54,436 nucleotides of DNA from NCBI GenBank assembly GCA_015679605.1, contig JAAAVE010000006.1, positions 1 through 54,436 of the forward strand, written 5' to 3'. The DNA is from Podila epigama. Its lineage: Eukaryota > Mortierellomycota > Mortierellomycetes > Mortierellales > Mortierellaceae. Made by a program: the position numbers and the translations under genes. A model generated the notes under the pieces. That model was not told where the DNA came from, did no database searches, and saw only the letters and a list, made by a program, of their open reading frames with translations. The first letter of the stretch is position 1. Each line of letters begins with the position of its first letter. Below are positions 1-10,319 of this stretch, piece by piece.

Positions 1-1354
1 ACCAAGATCTTGGGCAAGAGACCCTTGAAGAAGGCACCAAAGCCCTCATTGCGGATCATGTTCTTGATAATGCTGACACCACCCTCAGGGTTGTCAAAGT
101 TGCGGTTCTGGATACGGGTCTTGACGACGTCCAAGGGGGCGGCGACAGTGATCGAGGCGATGGATCCTCCGATGGAGGCGCAGAAGTTCTGGAAGAAGGT
201 GGCCTTGTTGTAGTCCTCGAGACCGAAAATCCATTCCTTGACAAAGGCAGATCCTCCGAAAAGTGCGAACGAGCCAGGAGCGTTACGACCAGCGGTCCAG
301 AGAGCACCTCTATTACAAGAATGCGTTAGATAAAAGGCAGGTTAGTATAGTCAGTAACTTTTCATTTCTTCTTTGTAAAAAGTTGACAAAGAATCCACGA
401 TAGTATCTTTCCCAATCGATCTCTCTTTTGCTCATTCTCGCAATCGGGATGGATACACTACACAGGGCAAAGATGACAAGCAGTAAACGAACAAAAGAAA
501 AGAAAAGCCGATCTTACCTGTACAAGCCCATGCCCTCATCAGCAACAATCTTCAAGACACCACGACCACGGAAAGCCTCGGGGTTGGTCTGACGCTTGAT
601 CTTGAGAACGTCCAAGGGCAACAAGGCAATCTCACCAATACCAACAAACGAACCAGCGGTGGCATGCATGATGGTCTTGCCAGTCTTCTCACCAAAGACG
701 GCATCGAACTTGCTCTTGTAGTTGCGGTTAAGGAACTCGTTGACAAAGGGCTGACCGCCAAACTTGTAGATACGCTGCATAATCTTGTAGCCGGCAGCGA
801 AGCCGAGACCTGGGAAAAGAGAAGCATACTTCTTCATGAAGGCGGCATTGGCAGCATCCTTGAAGATGACCTTGTTGGTGCTAGCCAAACCAACGTTGAA
901 AGGCTGACCAGGCACAAAGAGCTACAGGTTATCAAATAAACAAAACATGAAAATGAGTTTTTGGGTTGAGAGAGATTTGACAGCCAAAAAGATAATCACC
1001 CATATGATAGATTGTTTCCTTGAGTCAAAAATGGTACAAATGTAAACAAAGCACGCACACACACATTCACACTCAAACACACATACACACTCACACCCAT
1101 ATACACAAAACACAGCACACAATACACAAAGCTCAATGAAGCACAACACATAAAAAGAGACAAAGAAAAAAGATAAACGATAAAAGATAAACGATAAAAA
1201 AAAAACATACACGAGTCTGGTTGGACATGAGACGCTTAGCGACAGTGTCGATGGGATGGAAGATCATGAGCTCGAGGAATCCCGAAGTGCCAGAGCCGCA
1301 AAGACGGGCGACACCAGACTCTGAATGCTTGCCGGAGGAGGAAGGAGGAGACAT
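1..1354 (-). CDS. GGC1: Mitochondrial GTP/GDP carrier (SLC25 family), 3' end cut by window edge
   Basis: Inner-membrane carrier that exchanges GTP and GDP across the mitochondrial membrane. Exons on the minus strand are 1354..1211, 921..518 and 309..1 (continuing outside), giving about 286 residues. All three carrier signature repeats are visible: HPIDTVAKR in repeat 1, LPLDVLKIK in repeat 2 and APLDVVKTR in repeat 3. Long stretches match what I recall of yeast Ggc1, for example FPGLGFAAGYK, RIYKFGGQPFVNEFLN and EIALLPLDVLKIKRQTNPE. Yeast Ggc1 is about 300 residues, so only some 15-25 C-terminal residues should be missing. The start is the ATG at 1354 (MSPPSSSGKH); an in-frame ATG at 1387 would add 11 residues. 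Intron 1 (1210..922) is CA-rich. Family assignment is firm; substrate follows from the similarity to Ggc1. Confidence 0.93.
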
Positions 1355-1788
1355 TGTGCAAGGTGTGGGTATGGGAGAATGAAGCAATGGCAGGGGTTTT
1401 GGGATTGGAGTGGAGAGTGAAGGACTTCTTCGGAAGAGAGAAAGAAAAGAAGAAAAAAAAGGTATTTGATTCGAGCCAAGTGGGAAAGATAAATAACTCC
1501 GAGCACGAGAGTGAGTTACCTAAAACGGTAGAAGACCTCAACTCTCTATCTCGACATTCTCAAGGTGTACACGACCTGGGCATTCACCAAGCGAAGCAAG
1601 CAAGCGAGGCAAGCAAGCGAGGCAAGTAAGCAAACAAGCAAAACAACCAACCACCCCATTTCAGGTCCGAACGAGTCCGAAAAAGATTGTCAACTGGGCA
1701 ACAGTAAAAAAAAAAAAAATGTAAATGTGCCTGCGTCTGTAAACAGAATGACTGCAAAAGTTTATTTTGGCTCTCTATTCTATTCTAT
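1355..1788. other. Intergenic stretch with carrier promoter and short direct repeats
   Basis: This 434-base stretch separates two minus-strand genes: it holds the promoter and 5' UTR of the GTP/GDP carrier and the 3' UTR of the transporter. Around 1590-1640 there is a short direct repeat built on the unit AAGCAAGCGAGGC. No open frame in it looks coding, and no further element was recognised. Confidence 0.5.
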
Positions 1789-4014
1789 TCAACCCAGAGA
1801 GGTTGTTGGGCATCCGCCTCGGGCACACATCAACTCTCGAACTCCAAACGAGGCTACACTGCCCATCGCCAATCCTGCTGTCAGCCAAAAGCCAAGCTTC
1901 ACTCCAGCACGACCCTTCTTCTCGCCACCCAACACACAGGATGGGCCAACCATCATGATCACACTGCCTAGGTATCCGTTCGACAGTGCAAACAAAAATA
2001 CTAACAAGAACCACACTTCATCCCGTCGGATCAGCAGAGGCAGCAGTCGCGTCTCATCTGAGATCGGCAGGTTGGCTGTCAAAAAGATGGGGATAAAAAC
2101 ACAGCGCCCCAACGCAGAGGCAAGGTATCTCAGGTGCTGCTTCCGTGTTGGAAGTAGCGTGTTGGGTGCCAGAAGGGCAAATGACGGTAACGCTTTACCA
2201 GCCCAGTCTCCCAAGTTATAGATCAAAAAGTGGAGCGGAACAAACAAGTCTCCAGAGACTCGAGGCCGGTCTGGTGCGGTGTTGGTTGACTCTACTAGTG
2301 CCGTCAGGGACGGGAATAGTGACAGTGTCAGCGTGAAGACGAGTGCGATCGAGATATAGAGAATCACCAATGGGTGGGCCTTCTTCTTGGGGTAAATATC
2401 ATTCATCAGCTGCAGCGCACTCTCATCATCTGCCAAAGCTGTAGCTCCAAGGCTGGTACTCCTGTAATGACGAATCTGTTCCTCCGCCTGCCGCTGTTCT
2501 GCCTCCTCGGCCAATCGACGGTTGTTCTCTGCAACCATAGCAGGAGTAATGGTCACAGTGGTGACCGCAGAGCAGCTCGAGTTACGGCGAGCGTCCGCCA
2601 CTCCATTATTACCTGTGGATTCAGTCCGTGACGACGGAGGAGATAAGAACTGGATGGGTTGGCGTGGTTGCTCTTCAGTGTAAAAGTCGTAAATCGGCAG
2701 TCGAATCAACAATGCCTGGGCAAGTACGGAAACCAGAGTGAATCCGAGTGCAAAAGAAAAGAACAAGAATGCAGAGTGCTCTAAGCCTTGGTTTCTCCTG
2801 TGGCGACCGCCGCCTCCATGAACCATATCCGACATGTTGCCTTGGTCAAAATAAGTACTTCCTTTAGGTGGTGACATGATCTGTGTAATGATCTGAGAGA
2901 TGGCCACACCAGCGCCGGCGACGCCTTGTCCTCTGTATTTCATAAATGGAAGAAGTGAGGAATCAGCATTTAACATCTGCGTTCTATCTTTGTTCTATCC
3001 AAATTACCAGCCCAAAGTACCAGGTAAGTGACTCTAATGGTTTATACTTACAGCATCACTCCCTGGACATGTGCTCCTGTGAATTTCGAGGCCAAACCAA
3101 ACATACCATTTTGGATAATGGAAGTGGAGATGGCCGAAAGTGAAAGCATCGCCAAGGAAAAGAAAAAGTAGGTCGTTGGAGCTACCTCATAGTCTGACTG
3201 GATCGAAACAAGAATCGCCAAAAAAACTGTTGCGTTCAACAAGAGACTTCCAATGATGTGTGTTGTTCCTGGTGCCTAACGCAGGTGGGAGCAATCTTGC
3301 CTATCGTTAGTGTGAGTTTCCAGTTATCCATCGCCATCTCCGTCAGCCACTAGTCAATGGACGGCAATGTGGAAGATTAAAAGACTCCAACCATCTTCAG
3401 CCAACTTCAGAAGCAAGTTTGCAAGATTCCCATAAAAAAATAAGGCGTCTTGGCTTGATTTGAGGCCAGCGCATAGCTGATGTTCCAAGGGGGTGGGTGT
3501 TATAGGGGGTGTTGTAGGATGTTAAAAAAAAAACGTTACAAACCTGTTTCTGAATAAGGACCGAGCTTCCAACGACCAGTAGGTTGGTTCCCATGAAGGC
3601 GACGGAAAAGTAGTTTTGAAAGTTATGTTCGTAAGGTGAGCCAGTGAATCGTAGCTGGAAGAAGCCCTGGGCTGTGATAAAGACTATATGTTCGGTACGG
3701 ACCCAAAAAAGAATACATTCAAGTCATTAGAACTCAAATGTTACACTCTTGATGGCTAGCCCGTATTCATCGAGTCTACGGTACGTACCATTCCATGGAA
3801 GGAGCATGGATGCGCCTTGAAGAACCATGATCCAGTATGACAAGCGCCATGGATCTGCAGGTGGACCAAGCTCAGCTGTGTAGCGATGGGCTAGCAATGG
3901 TCTCCTTTCATGACCTTCGCATCCGTCGTCTTCATCGACTTCTGGGGCGAGCTCACCAAGGTGGTTTGTATTGTGAATGGCACCTTCTGGCCACTCTGGG
4001 TTAGTCGTGGCCAT
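1789..4014 (-). CDS. Equilibrative nucleoside transporter (ENT/SLC29 family)
   Basis: Multi-pass membrane protein moving nucleosides or nucleobases. Exons on the minus strand are 4014..3789, 3683..3544, 3275..3052 and 2932..1789, with phases agreeing throughout, giving 577 residues. ENT hallmarks are WRLSYWIMVLQGASMLLPWN at the first membrane helix (near residue 55-75), the Gly-rich helix GVAGAGVAISQI, the SLFPS segment, the signature FLIYNLGDWAGK and the late segment LSNGYLGSVIMM. About eleven hydrophobic helices can be counted, separated after helix 6 by a long Ser/Arg/Gln-rich cytoplasmic loop, as in the family. The N-terminal tail is acidic and holds ERRPLL (residues 36-41), an acidic dileucine sorting motif. 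Yeast has a single vacuolar member, FUN26, which is the likely counterpart. Substrate preference cannot be read from sequence. Confidence 0.9.
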
Positions 4015-4926
4015 GTGTTGTTGTGTTTGCTGTTTTATGAGATTTCAAGTTGAGTTGGTTGTTCGTTGTACAGTGATTTGGATGGGGGAGGAATCGAAGC
4101 AAAATGGAAAACGGAGTGGAGTGGAGTGGAGTGAAAAGCTCTGTGCTTTTTTTTTTGAGTTGCTATCTTTTTTTTTCTCACGTCAAGCCAAGCGCTTATG
4201 AAATCAATAAGTAAAAGTTATGCTGACTGAAAACTGGCTCTCTCTTTTGTTTTTTCATAGGTCACGAACGACGTGGTGGAGGGTGTGGTTGTCGATTCCT
4301 GGCGCCTCTCAAAGCAAGTCATGGTTCTCGTGAGAATCATCAGATCACAAGACATTTTTTTTCTGCATAAGTTCTGTGTGCTCTGGTTCCAGCATGTCAC
4401 CGTCGCCAGACTTTATCCTTGTCCGTCTCCCATAGTCAAATGTCTGGAGATCCTCATCTTGAGCAAGTCCAAACGAAAGAAGTCGCCTTGTTTAATTTAA
4501 AAAACATGACATAATTCTGGCTGCTGTTGTGCGAGTGAGTGGTACGACGTGCTTTTTCGTGAGCGCACCATGATTGTGTCACATGACCTAAAGCCTGCAT
4601 ACAAAAGATTTATCAAGCATTGAAAAGATTTCCCCATCTTTAAAAAAAAAAACCTTCTTCATTTAAAAAACACCAGAATACTGATGGAAGGAATTTGCGC
4701 AAGATACACCGACTTCACCACTTCAAGACCTTCACAAACATTTCCCATTTGATAAAACCCACAACTCTCGATTTCTAATAAAACTCCAGTCTACACCTAC
4801 ACCTCTTCTCTCAGTCCTTTGGCTCTGGCCTTTTTCGTTCTTTCTTTCCTTCTTTTGTTCAGTCCCCTTCTTCTGTCCCTTCTCTTCCCCGGATTCACTT
4901 TCCAGCCGCATTTCCAGCAGCGAGTG
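4015..4926. promoter_or_regulatory. Divergent promoter region between ENT transporter and SMG6-like gene
   Basis: The transporter (minus) and the SMG6-like gene (plus) are transcribed away from each other from this stretch of about 0.9 kb. It contains several T and A runs (4147-4156, 4170-4178, 4642-4652) and a CT-rich leader from about 4800 to 4920 directly before the SMG6 start. No clear TATA element was seen. Short open frames here have no recognisable product. Confidence 0.5.
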
Positions 4927-7900
4927 ATGAGCACAGCAAAGACAGGCTTGCCAGTACCATTCATCTCAGCCGACCCTTCCTCTTCCTCAAAGCCATCTCG
5001 TTCCTCTCGAAGACACATCAACAAGAAAAGCAATAATAGGCAAAAGACTCACCAACCGTTGGAAAGAACGTCTTCAAACAATGGCTTGAACGTTTCTAAT
5101 GGTAGCAGCAGTCCTACTGCGGCTTCTTTGTCTACCCTCTCTTCCTCGGAAGTTGCTTCAACCCCGAGCAACAATACCGACTGCAACAGCTGCACCAACG
5201 GTATCACTAACAGCAATAACGGCAGCAATAAAAACAATAGCAGCGACAGCAACGGCAAAAACAATCGAAACACTAACAACAGTGGACATGGCCGGAACAA
5301 CAACAGCCAAAGGAACAACGGTAATGGTGGCCGACGACGGGACCAACCTGAACGTAACCATCATGGAAGTGAAATTGAAGCGTCTTCAGCATCCATGTCG
5401 TCATCGACTAATGGCAAACACTGTTCGCCCGGTCGGGGTCAACTGTCTGGAAAGGTGAATCGACTCGACCACGACCCGGTGCCTCGCCGAGACCCCACAG
5501 GATCCGCAGGACGATTGTATGACCCCAAGCGAGACCCAGTGCCAGTAGTTCCTGCGACAGTTGCACAATCGATAAGTCGCGCTGGCGAATCCAGGTCCCC
5601 AAACAATATATCGGGCTCCAGTCCGAAACAGCAGCAGCAACAGCGTCTCTATGACCCTAATCAGCCGCAGTCAGCTCCTCGTCAACCATCTGGTCCAGCC
5701 GCAGTAGCTGCCAATACCGCAGCTATGACATCGTCTCCGCGAGGAGGGGGGACATCGTCATCAAAGTCACCAAACGTACAAGTGACTGCCCCTCCTTCCG
5801 CTCCCGTCGATGGATTAGTCAAACTGACTAAAGAAATTCAGGCCTTGGAAAAAAAGGTCATGGAAAAGCCTTCGCGTCGCTCACTGGAAAGTGATGACGA
5901 TGACTCTGAGTATAGCCGTCGCGGAGGGAACATGACTTGGAGCAGGCGCATTGATGATTCTAAAAGGTAAGCTGAAAAAAGTCGACAAAAAAGGAATACG
6001 CCAATGGAAAGTCAAAAGGGGACGGATGTCCTACAGTGTCTATATCTTTTTGCATGTTTGCATGACATTTTGGATCATGCCGCACGATCCTGTGTTGCCG
6101 TACATGAGCAAAGATCTCCTACGCTATGACACCAATGCAACATTGTGAGCTTGGGCAGCGTTTTGTGTTCTCGGACCCTTCCCCTTTTGGACCCCTTGAA
6201 GATTTATGGACTGATTGACTGACACTCTGTTACTTCCACTCTTAGGCTCGCTATGAAGTATCTCAAGCTTATACAATTGGACTTCAAGTCATCATTGAGG
6301 CATGATATTGATGCCCGCTGCTGGAAACTGGCCATCTACCCGCTGATTGAGGCCTTCCGCACTGCGCTTCGTGATTCGGAGCAAGGCAGCGATTATTCAT
6401 ATTCAGATGATGATGATGATGACCGTGAAACTGTTCGATACTACTTTACCCAATTCATCACTGTTGCGCAAGAGTTTTACGCAACTCTTATGTCGACTCT
6501 CCAAATGTTGGATGCCAAATTTGCTACTTTGGGCGCATCTGGCAGTAGCCCCCGTGCAGCGACTCATCCACCGAGGTGGCACCGTTGTGTTGGCACGTTG
6601 GGAGATCTAGCAAGGTACCGCTGGCTACACAAGTTGAATGACGATCATTCACCCCCCACCGATTGGCTAGTAGCAGCGCGGCGGCTTTATCGTGAAGCAA
6701 TCGATCTTGGACCTGGAAATGGCAAGATGTACAACCAGCTAGCACTCCTCGCTGGCTGTCGTAGTCTTGAGTCGCTCTATTATTATTGCAAAAGGTAAGA
6801 AGGTCAAGACCCGCAAAGTAGTTAAAGACAAAGGTCATTCATAATGAAAACACCTCCCAGTCAGTGCCCCCCTTCAAAGCTGACTGACTTTCTTCCTTGT
6901 TCAATCCATATGTTTCTAGTTTGACTGTAAAGTCCTCATTCGTGAGCGCCCGCGAGACTCTCCGATCCTTTTTCGGTACTAACGACCAAATTCGTGCTCT
7001 GGATGCGCTCTCGTTGAAGCAGAATGCCAAGGCTCGCCATGCAGCCTTGGCCCATACGACAATACGTGACTGCGAGGCGTCTTTTCTGCTACTACAGGCG
7101 ATGCTCTTTGAGAAGGTTAATCTGGACCTCTTCGAGAAACGCTTCCGCTTTTTCGACAAGCAGCTCCGCATTCTTCACTTGCGCAAAATTAAGCAGGACA
7201 CGAGCCAGAACCTGACAGCCGAGCGTTGGGAAGAATTTTATTTTATGATGGCCATCATCAATCTTGCAGCCGTGTACGAGTTCAATTGGAGCTCCTCCAT
7301 CATTGCAAAGTCCGCAGCAGTCTTTGGAGATCTGCCAGACCACCTGATGACCGTCACTACACTCCCATATTCCGCAAGGCTGCTTTTGGGCACTATGGAG
7401 CAATGCATGCTACGATGCCTCTCCGCGAGTGGTGACGAGCAAAAGGTCAATGCTTTCACCACAGAGGAGCAGCATGGATGGCTTATTTACTGCCATCTCG
7501 TCTTGACTTGGATGGCAAGCCAGCCGTTTGGAAGTCATGGAGACATGATGCCCAACTGGCTTGTGCTTGCCGATGAAGAGACCCTGCCTACATTTTGGTC
7601 GACTCTGACGACCTTTATGAATCACCATTGGAATGCCCTAACACCATTTGAGCAGTCTGATATGTTGTCAGCGTTTTCAGAGGATTTGACCTCCAATGCA
7701 ACACAGGATACTGAACAAGTGACAACGTCCCAAGACGTGTTATTCCAGCTTTCCACACCGCCATTGGACCACGAGTGGGAACTCCGAGGATTAGCCTGGA
7801 TGCCGACTACGCGCTATGGGAGCAACATGTTTAAAAGCCCATTCCCAATTCTAGACGAGGTAGAACTCAAGAGCGATTGCCTCTGGAAGCATGAGCCTTT

Positions 7901-9289
7901 CAAGCTGGAGCGTGTCTCGAAAAGGCTTGTGGAGCTGGGTCTTGTTGCATCTTTGGTAAGTTTTATTGACCCCATGTCTTCATCTGCGTCCTCCTAATGT
8001 CAATTGTATCCTATGTACATAAAACTCATACATGGGACAATCGTACTACGAGCCAAAAGATGAACTAAACTTTATCACCTTTTGTATTTCAATCGCGATA
8101 GAACATGGGCGTTGTCGCATTTGAGTTTTGCGATAATGCGTTCAAGTTGAATGAAGAGTATGCTGCTCAGGTTCAAGAAGCCGCATTGGCAAAGTCCGTT
8201 GTACCATCCATGACGAACGAAGGGTACTCGTCGGACGATGGTTTGCTGTCGTCTTCTCATGCCAACTTCAGTCAGGACGAATCTGGATTAGAGGAAGAAA
8301 ATGTGGTGAATGGAGAAGGTTCGGAAATGTCATCACTTGGAGATTCTGCCTCTGGTATTATGGAGTTAAAGACAAAGCGTGACCAACTCAAGATGATGTT
8401 GAGCGAAGCTAACGTTCAATCGCCAAGGAGAGATGGTCAGCGACACCAAAGCACTGGCAACACTAGTGGACGAAACAATGCGAAAGGAGGGCGCAGTGCT
8501 GCGGAACATCGTCGCGCTCACCATCAGGATCAGGGCAACTCATCTCGCCGTGTCAAGGTGGCCGACAACTCGGTCCTGGTCATTGATACAAATTGTCTGG
8601 TGGCTGACTGGACTGTAGTCCAAAAGTTAGTGGCGGCCGATCGGTGGACGGTGATCATCCCGCTAGCTGTGGTCACGGAGTTGGATGGGCTGAAGAATAA
8701 CCCAGCACCTCTTGGCCCAGCAGCAGCAGCCGCGTTGACGTACTTGGAGGGATGTCTAGCACAACGTCCAAGGATGCGGCGGCTGAAGGTGCAAACCAGC
8801 CGCGGCAACTATATGAACGATCTCAGCTTCCGAGTTGAATCCTTCAACTATGACCAGCAGCCGTCGTCGTCGGGACTGTCGTTGTCACCGTCACATCGGT
8901 ACAACGCATCTCACCGACGGTCAAGTTCGATGGGCGATGGCGGGAACGGTGGCATGAGTAGTGAGTGGGAAGACGATGGTGATGAAGAAATTATGAGAAA
9001 CCATAATGTGGATGATTTTATCCTTGGTCTTTGCCTGTGGCATCAAAACCATCCGGCTCCGTCCATGTCCTCATCGTCTACTTCACCCTCTATGGGCAGT
9101 CCATCATTGGGGTCGACTTTGACAATTTGCCTTGTCACAGACGATCGAAATTTGCGCGTCAAAGCCCGTGCGCGCAATGTGGATGTCTTGGGTAAGGATG
9201 ACATCCTCTGGATGGCAACCAACTCCACCCCAGCGACCTCTGTGCCGAGCCAGCTTCCTCAGCACCAGCCTCTACGCATCGTTCATTGA
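4927..9289 (+). CDS. SMG6: SMG6/EST1-like protein with C-terminal PIN nuclease domain
   Basis: Likely endonuclease of nonsense-mediated decay, with possible telomerase-related functions as in the EST1 family. Exons: 4927..5966, 6109..6144 (or 6037..6144), 6246..6794, 6920..7955, 8102..9289; about 1282 residues (1306 with the longer exon 2). Residues 1-340 are disordered and Ser/Asn/Pro-rich. The central part has the EST1 14-3-3-like/TPR signature: GDLARYRWLHKL, LGPGNGKMYNQLALLAG, then LYYYCKRSLTVKSSFVSARE, which spans the exon 3-4 junction and confirms it. The PIN domain (about 1045-1270) shows the acidic clusters VIDTN (Asp about 1049), TELDGL, NVDDFIL and VTDDRN, so the nuclease site appears intact. 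The TTG-initiated extension upstream is unlikely; the first in-frame ATG is 4927. Exon 2 is the least certain part. Confidence 0.88.
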
Positions 9290-9383
9290 ACTTATCTATT
9301 GCTTTAACATTGTGATTTTGATTCATTAAACAAATACATTAAACCTTGTACAAAATCTATGGAAATATTTCTTTTCATTTTTT

Positions 9384-9911
9384 TTAACTCATGAACTGTG
9401 CACGGTCCAACACGTGGAGTCCTCGCGTATGGTGATGCTGTTGGCCATCGACAGGTCCAGGGTTCTGTTCAATATCAGATGCCATGGACGAGAGTGAAGT
9501 GGACGACGACGAGAGCTGAGGAGTTGCTAACCGTCTTGCTCGCCAGTCGATGCGTTGTTCTGAGTCATCGTCATTCCTTCTACCCATCAAGTAGTCGTCA
9601 TCTATCGACGAGGACATGCCCAGTGAATCGATAGCATCCTCAAGATAGACCGAATGTGTCTTTGGGGGTACGCCTTCCTTTTGGTGGCCAGCAAGGCCGC
9701 TTGCGATAAGCTCCATGTCCTCTTCTAGATTGCGAAAGTAGTACCGGGTTGGCCGCTCCGGGGCTGTGGCAGCAACAAGGGCTCTTGCGTGGGACGAGGC
9801 GTTACTTGAGATGTGATTTGCGGCGGACATTGTATTGGAGGTGGTAGTTGTGGTGATGGTCACTTTGGTGGCATTAGCGCGTACCGGGTACTGGAAGTGC
9901 TGAAGATACAT
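9384..9911 (-). CDS. Orphan 175-residue protein with 2A-like DIEQNPGP motif near C-terminus
   Basis: Single-exon reading frame ending 94 bases past the convergent SMG6-like stop codon. I do not recognise a family. The protein is hydrophilic, begins with a Thr/Ser-rich segment, has a more ordered middle (RPTRYYFRNLEEDMELIASG, then KTHSVYLEDAIDSLGMSSSI) and a Ser-rich tail. Residues 146-153 read DIEQNPGP (codons 9476..9453), which fits the consensus D-[V/I]-E-x-N-P-G-P of ribosome-skipping 2A sequences; 22 residues of polar, His-containing tail, starting with Val, follow the final Pro. The Gly that usually precedes the Asp is missing (Ser here). No signal peptide or membrane helix is evident. 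The start could be further upstream if a 5' exon exists. That it is a real gene is likely from length and composition, but unproven. Confidence 0.6.
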   Translation of the reverse strand: MYLQHFQYPVRANATKVTITTTTTSNTMSAANHISSNASSHARALVAATAPERPTRYYFRNLEEDMELIASGLAGHQKEGVPPKTHSVYLEDAIDSLGMSSSIDDDYLMGRRNDDDSEQRIDWRARRLATPQLSSSSTSLSSMASDIEQNPGPVDGQQHHHTRGLHVLDRAQFMS

Positions 9912-10319
9912 CGTAAATTATGTGTCCAATCTTGATTCTTTTGAAAAGGCGCGTTTTCTTGTGTGATATTGGATGAGGTGAGAGGTGTGCATTGCTCCAA
10001 AAGAAACCATGCCTTTTATGTTATTTTTTTTTCTGATCCGCTATGGATCGTGGCTTTCGACTCTATACTCATTCTTGTTCAGTGTTTTCGTCGCACTGTC
10101 TCTCTTCCTGTTCTTTGCTTTGCACTACTGTCACTACAGTCTCTTTTTTTTCACACAAGACACACCAAAAAAATCATCAAGAGTGGAACATANNNNNNNN
10201 NNTTTTTTTTTTTTTTTTTTGAGTGTCTCGTCTCGTCTCACGTGATTGTGTCAGTTGGTGGCGCATCACTTGCCTAATTCAGTGGTTTCTGCCCATGCAT
10301 GTGAATCGTGTTAATCAAG
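9912..10319. promoter_or_regulatory. Divergent intergenic region, T-rich, with assembly gap
   Basis: About 400 bases lie between the minus-strand orphan gene and the plus-strand AAA ATPase gene and must contain both promoters. The stretch is T-rich, with runs at 10023-10031 and 10203-10220. The 10-base run of N at 10193-10202 abuts the second T run, so its true length is unknown. Nothing else was recognised. Confidence 0.45.
10193..10202. other. Assembly gap (10 N)
   Basis: Ten undetermined bases directly before an 18-base T run; the round number suggests a placeholder gap and not a measured length. Confidence 0.95.

Noticed and set aside
922-1212. Open frames inside intron 1 of the GTP/GDP carrier
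   Set aside because: They are Cys/Val/Phe strings created by CA- and AAAC-rich simple sequence within an intron whose borders are fixed by the conserved protein.
1565-2221. 218-codon plus-strand frame
   Set aside because: It overlaps the last exon of the nucleoside transporter on the other strand, whose membrane helices and signature are clear.
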